The position numbers were made by a program, and so were the translations under genes. From the NCBI GenBank assembly GCA_025617375.2, contig JAMYGW020000004.1, forward strand, positions 930,001 to 994,000: a stretch of DNA of 64,000 bases, in the 5' to 3' direction. This DNA is from Acarospora socialis (Eukaryota > Ascomycota > Lecanoromycetes > Acarosporales > Acarosporaceae). This document shows, piece after piece, positions 1-10,299 of this stretch. Position 1 is the stretch's first letter. Each line of letters begins with the position of its first letter. The notes beneath the pieces are model-generated. The model did not search any database, was not told the origin of the DNA, and worked only from the letters and a program-made list of their open reading frames with translations.

Positions 1-272
1 TACTGTGCAACAACCTTGACGTTACATCAAGTCCGTAGGAATTCGGATGATTAGTCATATCTGAGATCAAGTCAGCCAATGATAACGCAATCGCATAGAT
101 TTGTCACCCCGCCATCGATGATGTCAATGATTCCATATCATCAACAAGAATTCGCACTGTACTCTTGCCCCTCAACTCGTCTATAAATCAATTCACATAA
201 AATCCTACTTCTGAATCATCCAACCTGAAGCTCTCACCTCTCCAACTCCTCTTCTCAACCTCTATCCTCTTC
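1..272 (+). promoter_or_regulatory. Upstream region of the MsrA gene with a TATA-like box
   Basis: No gene is visible here. A TATA-like element (ctataaatc) lies near 181-189, about 85 bases before the methionine sulfoxide reductase start codon. It is followed by a pyrimidine-rich run (about 233-272) leading into the ATG, a common arrangement before fungal start codons. The promoter role is inferred from position and composition only. Confidence 0.3.
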
Positions 273-1013
273 ATGGCCGCCACCATGCCAGCGTTCCTAA
301 ACCGCCTCTTCCGGCCCTTCACCTCCAGCACCCGCATGAGTTTCAATCCGGAAGGCGGCGCACAAGTCATTCCAGAAGGAAGTCAGAAAGCAACCGTCGC
401 GGCGGGCTGTTTCTGGGGCGTCGAACACCTATACCGGAAGCACTTCGGGGGCAAGGGCCTTCTAGACGCACGAGTCGGGTACATTGGCGGCGACACCAAG
501 AACCCGAGTTATAGGAGTGTGTGCTCAGGGCGGACTGGCCGTGAGTCTATATCGGACGACCCTTGTATTATATGGCCATACTAACGGTGTCGAGACTTGC
601 AGACGCCGAAGCCCTTCAAGTGACCTTTGACCCGAACCAAGTCACCTACCGACAACTGCTCGAGTTCTTCTACAAGATGCACGACCCCACGACCAAGAAC
701 CGGCAGGGCGCCGACACCGGCACGCAGTATCGCAGCGCCATCTTCTTTCACGACGAGGAGCAGGAGAAGACGGCGAAGGAGGTGACGGAGAAGGCGCAGA
801 AGGAGTGGTGGCGGAGCGGCACCATCTCGACGCAGATTCTGCCCGCGGGCGAGTGGTGGGATGCGGAGAAGTATCATCAGTTGTATCTCGAGAACAATCC
901 GGGTGGATATGAGTGTCCTGCACAGTGAGTTGGTCTGATGTGGTGGGTGAATGACTGTGTTGCTAACTCGACTGAATAGTTATGTTCGATCTTTTCCACC
1001 GCTTTCTTCATAG
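273..1013 (+). CDS. MXR1: Peptide-methionine (S)-S-oxide reductase MsrA
   Basis: Reduces methionine-S-sulfoxide in proteins, repairing oxidative damage with thioredoxin as reductant. Three exons: 273-540, 603-924 and 980-1013, giving 207 residues, usual for the family. The catalytic motif GCFWG is at residues 45-49 with the nucleophilic Cys46. The second exon carries the conserved stretch with FDP, YRQLLEFFYKMHDPT and GTQYRSAIF. The second intron (GTGAGT...CTAAC...TAG) is needed to give the expected family ending GYECPAHYVRSF; reading straight through stops early at GYECPAQ. The first 21 residues are rich in R, F, S and T and resemble a mitochondrial presequence. Met22 directly before the conserved body could start a cytosolic form. 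PUT1 follows on the same strand 640 bases later. Confidence 0.93.
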
Positions 1014-1653
1014 GGTTTCGTAACGGCTCTCATTAATTATGGTTGATCTTTTGTAGTATATCACAATGGCGTAAAAGCATACTACATTTTCGCCTTCGGC
1101 TCAGATAGTAGTTATGACCTGTGAAACTCCCTTCATCCTCAGTACGAGACATTGACACCTGCTGAGTTATGCAGATTGGCAAAGCTAGGGACAAGTACTA
1201 AGAGGATGAGCAACACTGTACGCCGGCTTATAGCTTTGCTGTTCGAAGGTTCATGTAGAATTTTGCAATGTTGACGGGAGTTCCTTTAACTGGAAATATA
1301 TGTTTCTCTTCCAGTTATAGTCTACCTATGCAGGTATCGGAGCTGTTGTTATATCAAGTTGCATCGGGCTGAAGAACCTCTGATATTTAATTCGACGATT
1401 GTTGGGTGGCGTAAGGCTGTCAAACTAAAGCGGAGCCTCCATCTCGGGGCATTTTTCCGGCCGAGATCCCGGTCTTGGCGTCTCGATTCAACGCTTATCG
1501 GCTATCATCGGCCTGATATGGATACCTTCACCACTCAGTGACGGGTAGATTAATGAACGAGTAATAAGATAGAGGTATAAGGGTAGCCGTTCTGTTTGAA
1601 TCAAATTACATTCTCTGTCCATCTGTCCTGTCCCATCTGTCCCTTTCGATTGT
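1014..1653. other. Intergenic region between MsrA and PUT1
   Basis: This is 640 bases without a supported gene. It should contain the 3' end of the MsrA transcript and the PUT1 promoter. The only ORFs are short and unlike known proteins. A TTATC (GATAA on the other strand) lies near 1495-1499, compatible with nitrogen regulation of PUT1 but too common to argue from. Confidence 0.5.
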
Positions 1654-3201
1654 ATGACAATGTGTCTCCGATCCAAGCAGCCGTGCCTCCTATCGGGCAG
1701 CAAATCAGTGTTCAAAAGCGCATCGACTACCCGCTGGACTAGTCGAAGCCACTCGAGGAGTCAGTATGCTGTCGCTCCAGTCTCAGACGCGCCTCTCGTA
1801 CCCGTCCCACCATTATCGTCAGCGGAGCGAACCCCCTCCAACCCGCCCCTGTCCATCCTGCCTCTCTCCACCCTCATCCGCTCCTTACTATCTACCGGCG
1901 TCTCATCATCTCCCTTTCTGCTGCGACCGGCCATGTCTATACTCTCTATCCTCACGCATTCCCGATCCGCCTTCCTCAATCCAGACCGCAACCCTGTGCT
2001 TCACTATCTGCTCAAAAAGACCTTCTACGCACAATTCTGTGCGGGAGAGACGCGGGAAGAAATCCAAACGACCGTGCGAGACCTGAAAGGGCTTGGGTAC
2101 AAGGGTGTGATACTGTGCTATGCGAAGGAAGTCGTCATGGAGTCTGACGCAGAGATGAAGGAGAAAAGCAGCCCGACAATGGACGCTGCAGGCGAATATC
2201 GAGAGGTGGAGCTCTGGAAGAAGGGCACGCTTGAGACGATAGATCTGACGGGCGAGGGTGACTTCGTGGCCGTGAAGTATGCCACAATGATGATTGATAT
2301 CCATTGCATTGAAAGCTGATGCGCATGTGGCAGATTCACTGGTGCGGGCCAGAAGGCACTGGACCGCCTCCTAAAAGTGCTGCCCCCAGATCCATGTCTC
2401 GAAAAGGCCATTACGGACATTTGCGATCTCGCGGCAGCGAGAAATGTCCGTCTGCTCTTTGACGCCGAACAGCAAGCGGTGCAACCTGGTATCGATGCGT
2501 GGACGCTTAATTTCCAACAGAGATATAACAACCGCTCTCCTGGTGAGGCTGTGGTGTACGGAACGTATCAAGCATATCTCCGAGCCACTCCGGCGGTGCT
2601 TGCAGAGCACTTGAACATCGCTCGCAAGCAGCGTTTCACTCTCGGTGTTAAGCTCGTTCGCGGAGCGTACCTAGGAAGCGATCCACGGCATCTGATCTGG
2701 CCTACGAAAGAAGATACAGACAGAACCTTCGATGAACTTGCTGAGAGCGTGATCAGAAAAAGTTATGGTCAAGTATTCGAAACCTTGCGTGGCAAGGGCA
2801 ACGACGAGTTTCCAGACGTGAACCTCGTGCTAGCTTCCCATAACCATGTCTCCGTGAGAAAAGCGCAAATCATTCGGAATGAGCAGGTTCAGAAAGGTCA
2901 AAAGATAGTGGACATGGTTTATGGACAGCTGATGGGCATGGCAGATGAGCTCAGCTGCGAGCTTTTGCATGAACGGAAAGCAACACCTCAAGGAAACGAG
3001 CATGGCACGATAGTATCCGCAGCTGTAGACAGACCGAGAGTGTACAAATACCTCGTCTGGGGTACAGTTGGAGAGTGCATGAAGTACTTGTTAAGGAGGG
3101 CGGAAGAAAATCGAGATGCGGTGGCCAGAACGAAAGAGGGTCGCCGCGCTTTGAGTGCGGAACTAGGGCGAAGAATCAGAGCGAGTGTTAGCAGATCGTA
3201 A
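1654..3201 (+). CDS. PUT1: Proline dehydrogenase (proline oxidase), mitochondrial
   Basis: FAD enzyme that oxidises proline to pyrroline-5-carboxylate at the inner mitochondrial membrane, the first step of proline use as a nitrogen source. Two exons, 1654-2276 and 2334-3201, giving 496 residues. The intron (GTATGC...GCAG, 57 bases) joins VAVK to FTGAG in phase. The first about 45 residues are rich in S, R, K and T and fit a mitochondrial presequence. The PRODH barrel is clear: LLFDAEQQAVQPGID, GVKLVRGAYLGSDPRH near residue 313 (substrate and FAD pocket), VLASHNHVSVRKA, YGQLMGMADELS, and a C-terminal segment with YLVWGTVGECMKYLLRRAEEN. The start could lie slightly downstream, since the N-terminus is poorly conserved in this family. 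Confidence 0.93.
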
Positions 3202-3308
3202 ATCACAACAACACCACCGCACGTTCACAACAGCGCATCTCTGTCTCGTGCCAACATCGTACCAACGGAGCAGACTCCACATCTAGAGTACGTATCATCG
3301 CCGGAGGT

Positions 3309-3491
3309 ATGCCAGTCCGTCTCGAGAACCTCCAAACACTCCGGAAGACTGTTGCAAAGCAGACTTTGAAGGTCGTCGAAGTCGCGGTTGCTAACGTAGC
3401 TCCCATTCTCTACATCAGCAGAACCACCGAGGACCCTCCCAAGGACGTGCCGAAGACTATCGCAGAGCATAGCATCGGAGGAACTCGTTAG
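3309..3491 (+). CDS. Small orphan ORF, 60 residues
   Basis: I do not recognise this protein. It is a single open frame starting in a reasonable context (ggaggtATGcc) 108 bases after the PUT1 stop and ending 85 bases before the next start codon. The predicted peptide is basic in its first third (LENLQTLRKTVAKQTLK), then hydrophobic (VVEVAVANVAPILYI) and then polar and acidic, so it could be an amphipathic or weakly membrane-associated peptide. It might be an independent small gene, or an upstream ORF on the transcript of the RRM-like gene. Codon content looks plausible but the length gives little statistical weight. Confidence 0.35.
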   Translation: MPVRLENLQTLRKTVAKQTLKVVEVAVANVAPILYISRTTEDPPKDVPKTIAEHSIGGTR

Positions 3492-3576
3492 GTTAGTATA
3501 CGCGACTCGTGGTACCTTTCACCTCGCCTCCGATTAAACAAACCAAGCCCTGACGTCCAACGTACCTCAAGCAGGC

Positions 3577-5145
3577 ATGGCGGCCTCCGAGCAGACGGAG
3601 GACATCTACACGAGCCTCCAACATGCACTTGGCTACCTCCAGCAAGTAACGGAACAGGTAGGTTGAGACCTTTGAAAATCTGTGGCGAGCGTCTCTAACT
3701 CTCTCAAATAGTTGCGCGTCGTCTCTCCGGAGACCGCCAACGAGGTCGCCCGAAAGGTCAACGAGATCGCGATGGCGGTAACGAGTACCGCCATCGAGTA
3801 TGATCTCTACGACCCCGCCCAGGACGCCCCCCCGGCTCGCACCGAGCCTACATCTTCGCTCGTCGCGGGTCCTCTTCAACCTCGGCCACGCCATACACCT
3901 GCCTTCCCCCCCGGTCTGGGTTACGACACCCCAGAGACTCACGCGCACATCCTCCGCGGGGATAGAGTCGTAGGACGTGGATTTGGCTTCGATCCTCCGT
4001 TGATTCCCCCGGGTACCCTCCCAGTACCCAGCTTCGTCCCCAGCAAGCCAAGAGCGATGATGACCGCAGCTCAGTCTTTGGCGGATTCTGCATTGCTCGG
4101 ATCACTATCAAATCGTGCACTTGCGAGAAGAGCTGCGGCTCGGCAAGTCGGTCCTTCATCTGTCGTAGAAGACATCAACGATCCTCAGCGTCTTGCCCCT
4201 GTTATAGAAGGTCAGGGTGAGGTTACGGCCGGGCGACCAACAATTCCAGCTCCCGAGGGTACCGCAAACATCGCTCTTCCCGATCTCCGCCACCCTACAC
4301 ATCCCATTCCGGGAGTGCCATCCGCAGAATCGTCAGCTCCAACCAAACAACCACAAGAGTTGGTCCGTTCAGAACCCCACGGAGCTAAGATGACATGGGC
4401 CAAGGTAGCAGCTACCCCAGCTCCCGGACCCACAGGTGCCGATGTCATGGCTTCTTCTTCCTCTCACTCGACGCAACCGATACGACCGGAGAACGCTGTT
4501 GGCCCTTCACATCCAGACCTTAACGAGCCACCGGCCGAACAGCGAAGAGTAATTTGGGTTCGAGGCTGTTCAAAGGACACGACTCTCAGATTCATATCGG
4601 AAAAAATTCACGAGGGAGCAATAATGTCTATCCTCTTCGACGTAGATCCACTCGATTCGAGCAACCCCAATAGCCGCGCCGCCTGTGTCATATTCCATCG
4701 GGCCGCGCATGCTCTCGAATTCCTCGAAGCCAACCAGGCGCTGGAAAAGGAAACTGGAAATTGCCGGTACGGTCCGGGGTACTCCGTTGAGCCAGGCCTA
4801 GAATGGCCGGCGGACGACGAGATCCGCGCCATGGACGCTCACCCCCACCAGCGACGCCGTCTAACCGTCGTTGGCAAGGGTCTTTTCCTACGTGTTCCGA
4901 GAAAGCGATTCGAAGCCGACATCAAGAAGATTGCGGGCGAGAGCAACGTCGAACTGGTTTGGTTATACAACCACGGAAATGCAACCATCGTGCTGGCAAG
5001 CGTCAAAGTGGCAAGGGTCGTACACGACAGACTCATAGCTAGAGCTAGAAGCGGCGGTCCCTATGGCGGCGCTATCGTCACGTACACGGCCGACCCGTGT
5101 GAGACGACGATGGTTCTCTGCACTCAGCTTCGCGAGTGGGAATAG
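3577..5145 (+). CDS. Uncharacterised protein with two C-terminal RRM-like domains
   Basis: Two exons, 3577-3657 and 3712-5145, giving 504 residues. The first exon encodes 27 residues with a helical look (YTSLQHALGYLQQVTEQ) and joins in phase 0 to LRVVSPETANEVARKVNEIAMAV. Residues about 60-280 are proline-, serine- and alanine-rich and probably disordered; they contain the short motif MTWAKVAA. From about residue 300 two RRM-like folds are suggested: the first by VIWVRGC (RNP2-like) and RAACVIFH (RNP1-like), the second by RRRLTVVGKGLFLRV and GNATIVLASVKVA. Aromatic RNP1 residues are partly missing, so RNA binding is inferred. The function is unknown. PUT1 lies upstream on the same strand. Confidence 0.75.
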
Positions 5146-6864
5146 ACGTGACGAGGCGAGACGAGACGCAGTCTGTAAAGTATTGAAGCAGTAGAAGCGG
5201 CGGGTGACTGCGAGTGCGTGTTGTGACTGGTCTGGGGCTTATTTCCTGCTTTCCTTTCCTGTCTAATTGGGTAATGGTCAGCTTTCACTGGAAGACATGG
5301 GCAGAAGCTTAGCCACGTCAGCTTTTCCTTTACTGCCGATGTGTTCTTTTAATGTGGAAAGCTCTGCGTGGCAGGAACCCTCTAATATACTTCAAGGGTA
5401 CAAACATAACGCTTTTCTTTTTAAAAGATGGCAAGCCTCACGAATGAAGCATGCCAGAAAGTAGCAGCCGATGTGTCAATTCAGAATCTTTGTACCCATG
5501 ACGAGATCTCTGGTGAGCGTGACGCAACCTCAAGCCGTCACCTCGCCGGCGTAAAATACGGGGCTCGGCGGAGAACTTCCCTAGACAAGGTATCACGACA
5601 AGCTCAAAGCCACCAATCATCAGGGAACTGGAGGCCGAGCACATCATTCGATTAAGGCATCAAGCAGCCGACGCCTTGCAAGTTTATTCTCAAACATCAC
5701 GGAGAGAAGTTCACGTAGGAGAGAGGAGGTAAGCTGGGGATAACTACCTTAGCCCCTGATGACTGAGAAGAAAGCCGAGAGGCTACGCCTGCTGACTAAC
5801 GAAAACCCTCCCATTCAGATGGCTCTTAGCCCCCTACACTGCATCACTGCTTTTATTCTGTACATAGTATTGTGCGGCAACGCTGATGAATATGAGCCAT
5901 ATTTCGACAGAAAGCCGACTGCACATATACTCAAAGCCCGCCCATCTTGTCCCAAGAGCGACACGTTGAGACGCCTGCCCTATCACGAGATCATCATCAT
6001 TCATTCTAATTACATATACTGTAGAGCTGTCAACATCAATGAAGCTCCAGAGAGGTTTCTGCACAACCAATATAACTCCAAGCTCATTCACTCCGTCCAC
6101 TTCAAAAGCAGACCTAAAGCTACGGTCACAACCCTATCTTCCACAAGAACAAAGGGCTTCTACATGAAGTGGCATCCCCTTTCTCACCCTTTCTTTTCCT
6201 GCGCCAAACCCCTAGACGGTCCTAGAGAACCCCAGCGGTTACGCTTGAAATGTTGTGTGCTCTGTCCATAATTGTACCTGCACGGAGGTTTTCGTCGCCT
6301 CGCAAGAGCTACACCACTGCGTCGATGGTCCTGTTATACGGGCTTGTGCCTGGTTCTACGTTTTTACTGCTGTTGAACATTGGGTTTGCCGGGTGCTTCA
6401 CAGACGGGTTGGTGGATTTGGAAAACTCCCTGGGTGTTACAGAGTTGCGGACAATGTTGGCATGGATTTGCATTGACGAGATCGCTGTTCTTGCCTTATG
6501 ATGCCTATTACGGATGCCCTACCCAAGCATCTACTTCCATAATATAGTTCTAGTCGTGAATGAATGCATTTCCCGAGGTGGCCAACGGTTAGGCAACGCA
6601 GTCTTCTACAACCTAAAATCATACAGTAAATTATATCTCATTATTGAATTTATCGAGCCAAGCAGTATCCTAGCCTATGAACAAAAACTGTCCAAACCGG
6701 AACCAAGTCATGAGCTGATGTTTTCAAGCTTTTCGTAGACGTGTATGGAGTGCTGGAAAGCAAATCACGCTTCGCACGAGGGCACTGATAGCCCATATGT
6801 TTCAGTTTCGTCAATCATCAACATCCTTTGTCTTCCATTACAACCCCAACTCCCTCATCGACGC
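5146..6864. other. Intergenic region, no gene supported
   Basis: About 1.7 kb between the RRM-like gene and the 3' end of the ABC transporter gene. The longest open frame (5759-6271, plus, 170 codons) has no recognisable domain, an odd mix of residues and no splice-supported extension. I see no repeat or transposon signature. Both flanking genes end into this block, so it should hold two 3' untranslated regions. Confidence 0.45.
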
Positions 6865-9846
6865 CTACGGATGCCCATGTGGCATACCGTGTCCGCTTCC
6901 CTCGTCGGTCGCACCTTGGCCGGTTGTCCGTTTCGCAGCCGCCCGATGGGGGCCGCCTCTCTCGTCCTCGCTCTGACTCGCGCTCTCCGCCTCTCCGGCG
7001 AGCTCACTTCTCAATTTATCCGCCTTGTCCTTCAGTACTCTTGCTTCTTCTGCGGCTCTCTGCGCTCGGATTTGCTTCTTCCACATGCTGGCGTACCGAC
7101 CTTTGAGAGCCAGAAGCTCCTCGTGGCTGCCGCTCTCGGCAACCTTGCCGGCGTGGAGAACCAGAATTTGGTCGGCTGTCGTTATGGTAGAAAGGCGGTG
7201 GGCTATGACGAGCATAGTGCGGCCATGGGACAGCGTCGCCAGTGCCGTCTGAATATGCTGCTCCGTTTCTGTGTCGAGAGCGGCGGTGGCTTCGTCGAGC
7301 AGGATAATACGAGGATTCTTGAGGATGGTACGCGCAATGGCTACGCGCTGCTTTTCGCCTCCGGATAATCTCAGTCCACGCTCACCGACCTTGGTTTGGT
7401 ATCCGTCGGGGAAGCCAAGAATTTTATCATGGATGCTGGCTGCACGACAGGCTTCGAATACATCCTCATCAGAACAAGAGGGATTCGCATATTTTAGGTT
7501 GTACATTAGCGTCTCATTGAAAAGAACCGTGTCCTGTGGTACTACCCCAATGTGACGGCGAAGGGAGTCTATGGTGATATCTTTGACGTCGTGACCGTCC
7601 ACCTGTATGCTCCCATCTTGCGCGTTGTAGAAGCGAAAGAGGAGCCGAAAGACTGTGGATTTGCCACCCCCCGACTCCCCAACGAGTGCGGTAGTGGTGC
7701 CGGGCGCGCAACAGAATGACAGACCCTGAAGGGCCGGCTTACGAGTGTCGTAGGAGAACTTGACTTCGTTGAACCGGATATCGCCTTCGCAAGAGGGAAG
7801 AGATTCAGCCGTGTATTCGTCAACCACCGTTGGACGCTCTTTGAACAACTCAAGCATACGCTCAGAGTTGATCATTGCTGACTGAATGGATCTGTAAAAG
7901 GTGCCGAAGAAGTTCAACGGCCCCTGCAATTGGGCCATATAGGTCAAAAGAGCCACGAATTGTCCAACTTTGCGCTGTCCACTTGTCACCTGATAAGCTG
8001 CGATGAAACAAGTCACGAGGAGACCGAGCGTGAAGACCAGATTCTGGGTTACGTTCATGACGTTGAGCGAGAACAAGACCTTGTACTCGGCACGTTGGTA
8101 ATCTACCACGGCGTTGCGGTAGCGGTCGAACTCGTACCCTTCGGCGTTGAAGTACTTTACCGTTTCGTAGGACACCATGGAGTCATTTCTGATAAGTACG
8201 ATCAGTAAGGTCTAAATGTGTTTGTAAGACTTTACCTACTTGACAGCATCTTCTTGTCGACTGTAGTTGACCATCTCCCTGCGGATCTCTGCCCTCCACT
8301 GAGCCATACGGATCGTGATGTAGAGATAGCAGAAGGTTACAATCGCAACCACGAGAGCGTAGTATGCATCAAAAGCGATAAGAAAGTATCCAAACGCCAC
8401 TCCAAGGTCAATGAGCATCGGCACAACCTGAAAGGTGACCTGCTCCAGGAAAGTATTGATTGAATTGCCTTTACTCAAAGCTGAGAGCACTTCCCCGGTT
8501 TTCTTCCCGAGGTGAAAGTCAAGGCTAAGACTGTGGACATGCTCAAAGGCCGCTGTCGAAAGTTCCTTGTAGGAGTATTGTCCAATCGGAATCCAGAGTG
8601 TCGAGCGCAGCGCGCCCAGCAAGCCCGTCCCTCCTTGAAGTAAGCGGTAGAAGATGTAAAGACAAATCGCACCCCAGGGGGTCTTCCAAGTCGGACCAGT
8701 CTCGCCGGACAGGATATCGGTGATTGCCCCAACCTGGTACGGCACCAATACATTAACAACACGCTGCATTAGGACAAGGCCAAAGCACACAACAACCACG
8801 ATCTGTAACCGCATTGACTTAGCGGGCCAAAGGTAGGGAAAGAAGAGGGAGTATCCTTTGATATACTCCCACCAACTCTTCGATGGTGTGGTTGTAGGTC
8901 TGCTCCACCCTGCTGGCGCATCCTCAGCATGCCCGTCTTTCTGCCGCTGGGGCAATGAGCCGTATGCATGGCCGTTTGCGCTGCCATTCTCAGCTAGGTG
9001 TCCGTTGAGTAGACCGCTGGTTTCACCGGGTCCATTTGCAGTTTCCCGGGCCTCCTGACGTTGCTTTGAGTTGCGGAGAATCACGAAAACAAGATAGAAA
9101 GAAGCCAAGGCCAGCAGCAGCAGTATCCGTACTAGGTTTGTAGCGATCTCCACAATCTCCCACTTTGTGATACCTTTTCGCAGCTTTCCTCCAGTCGGAT
9201 TTCCTGCCTGCGGTTCATGATGCTCCGAAGTATAGAGTGCTAGTGAAGCTCCCAGAATAATCAACTCCAACACAAGACCAACCAGCCATGTTGTTAAATG
9301 AGCTGCTGTCGGTGCAGGCTTGGTGTCGATCAGAGAGATCAGAATTAGTGCATACACAAAGGAGGATGCGACGACATAGATCTAAGCCATGAATATCAGT
9401 ATCGTCCTCATTCGACCAAGGGTAAGGTGCCGATTGCTTACCGCTACAGACTCCCCGCACCACCACTTATCCTTCCGCTTGTAGAGTGCATGGAACACTA
9501 CATTTACAGCATTACCTACAAAGGTGACCACAACAGCCAGAGACAACCAATGAAAAAGCAGTTTTCTCCTCGGGCTAGTATCCAAGGCCTGCCTCTGGAG
9601 TCTCTCTTTTGCGGACGGAGCTGTCTTCCTTGGGAGCGGCTTTCCACCTGGTCCTGTTTGATTTTGGGAGGCGGAGACGGTGTCTTCCTTGGATGCCGTC
9701 AAGACGCTATGTGCAGTAAAGGCCACGAGGAAGACCGCAAGAAGAATGATTGGATAAGAAAAATGCGTGTAAACGAGCACCTCACGGGCTGCAGAGTTCG
9801 TGACCCATGAGTGCCGACCTGAAGCAGACATCGGGTTGCTTTGCAT
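6865..9846 (-). CDS. HMT1: HMT1/ABCB6-type half ABC transporter
   Basis: Half-size ABC transporter of the heavy-metal-tolerance group; relatives sit in the vacuolar membrane and export glutathione- or phytochelatin-bound metals into the vacuole. Three exons on the minus strand: 9846-9442, 9381-8240 and 8188-6865, giving 956 residues. An extra N-terminal membrane domain of several helices (residues about 20-300) precedes the six-helix ABC core. The core has the family signature region joined across intron 2 (KNDSMVSYETVKYFNAE). The nucleotide-binding domain has Walker A GESGGGKST near residue 686, the signature LSGGEKQRVAIARTIL, Walker B IILLDEATAALD and the H-loop VIAHRLSTI. The tail is charged and ends His/Gly-rich (GHGMPHGHP), possibly metal-binding. 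Substrate is inferred from family only. Confidence 0.92.
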
Positions 9847-10299
9847 TAATTAGATCGGTTACACTCATTCAGAACTTCTTCCCCTCATGCACCTCCAGAT
9901 TTAAGCTGCAGTCATGATGAGCGTTGGTGTCGGTCTTCAAAGCGAGTGAAGAAGTTGATGGGGAGGGTTCTAGTTCTGATAGTGGGGGACTTTCCGTGGC
10001 GGGACCCTCGGAACAGGGTCTAGGCTCTCGAACTTTAAAGATCCCGGGGACCGGAGTTAAGTTACCTAGAAGTATACCTTACGGCGCTCTGGGGACAATA
10101 ATATATGTGCATACCTATATCAACTACCTTACCTGTCTTACGACGTACGAGAGCATATCATAACGTCTCCGAGTAAGCTATCCATTAGTCCTCTCTATTG
10201 TGCGGAGATGACTGGTCATCGATCCCTGAGCTTGAACTGCCTACATCACCCTAATAATGCGGTACATGGAGGGCATATCATTGAGTGACGCCAATAAAC
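9847..10299. promoter_or_regulatory. Divergent promoter region between HMT1-like gene and RTC1
   Basis: The 453 bases lie between two start codons pointing away from each other, so both promoters must lie here. No coding frame is supported. I could not pick out a convincing TATA box or a known regulator site. Confidence 0.4.

Noticed and set aside
5759-6271. 170-codon plus-strand frame
   Set aside because: No recognisable domain, irregular composition and no splice support; treated as intergenic.
6745-7368. 207-codon plus-strand frame
   Set aside because: Antisense to the conserved nucleotide-binding domain of the ABC transporter.
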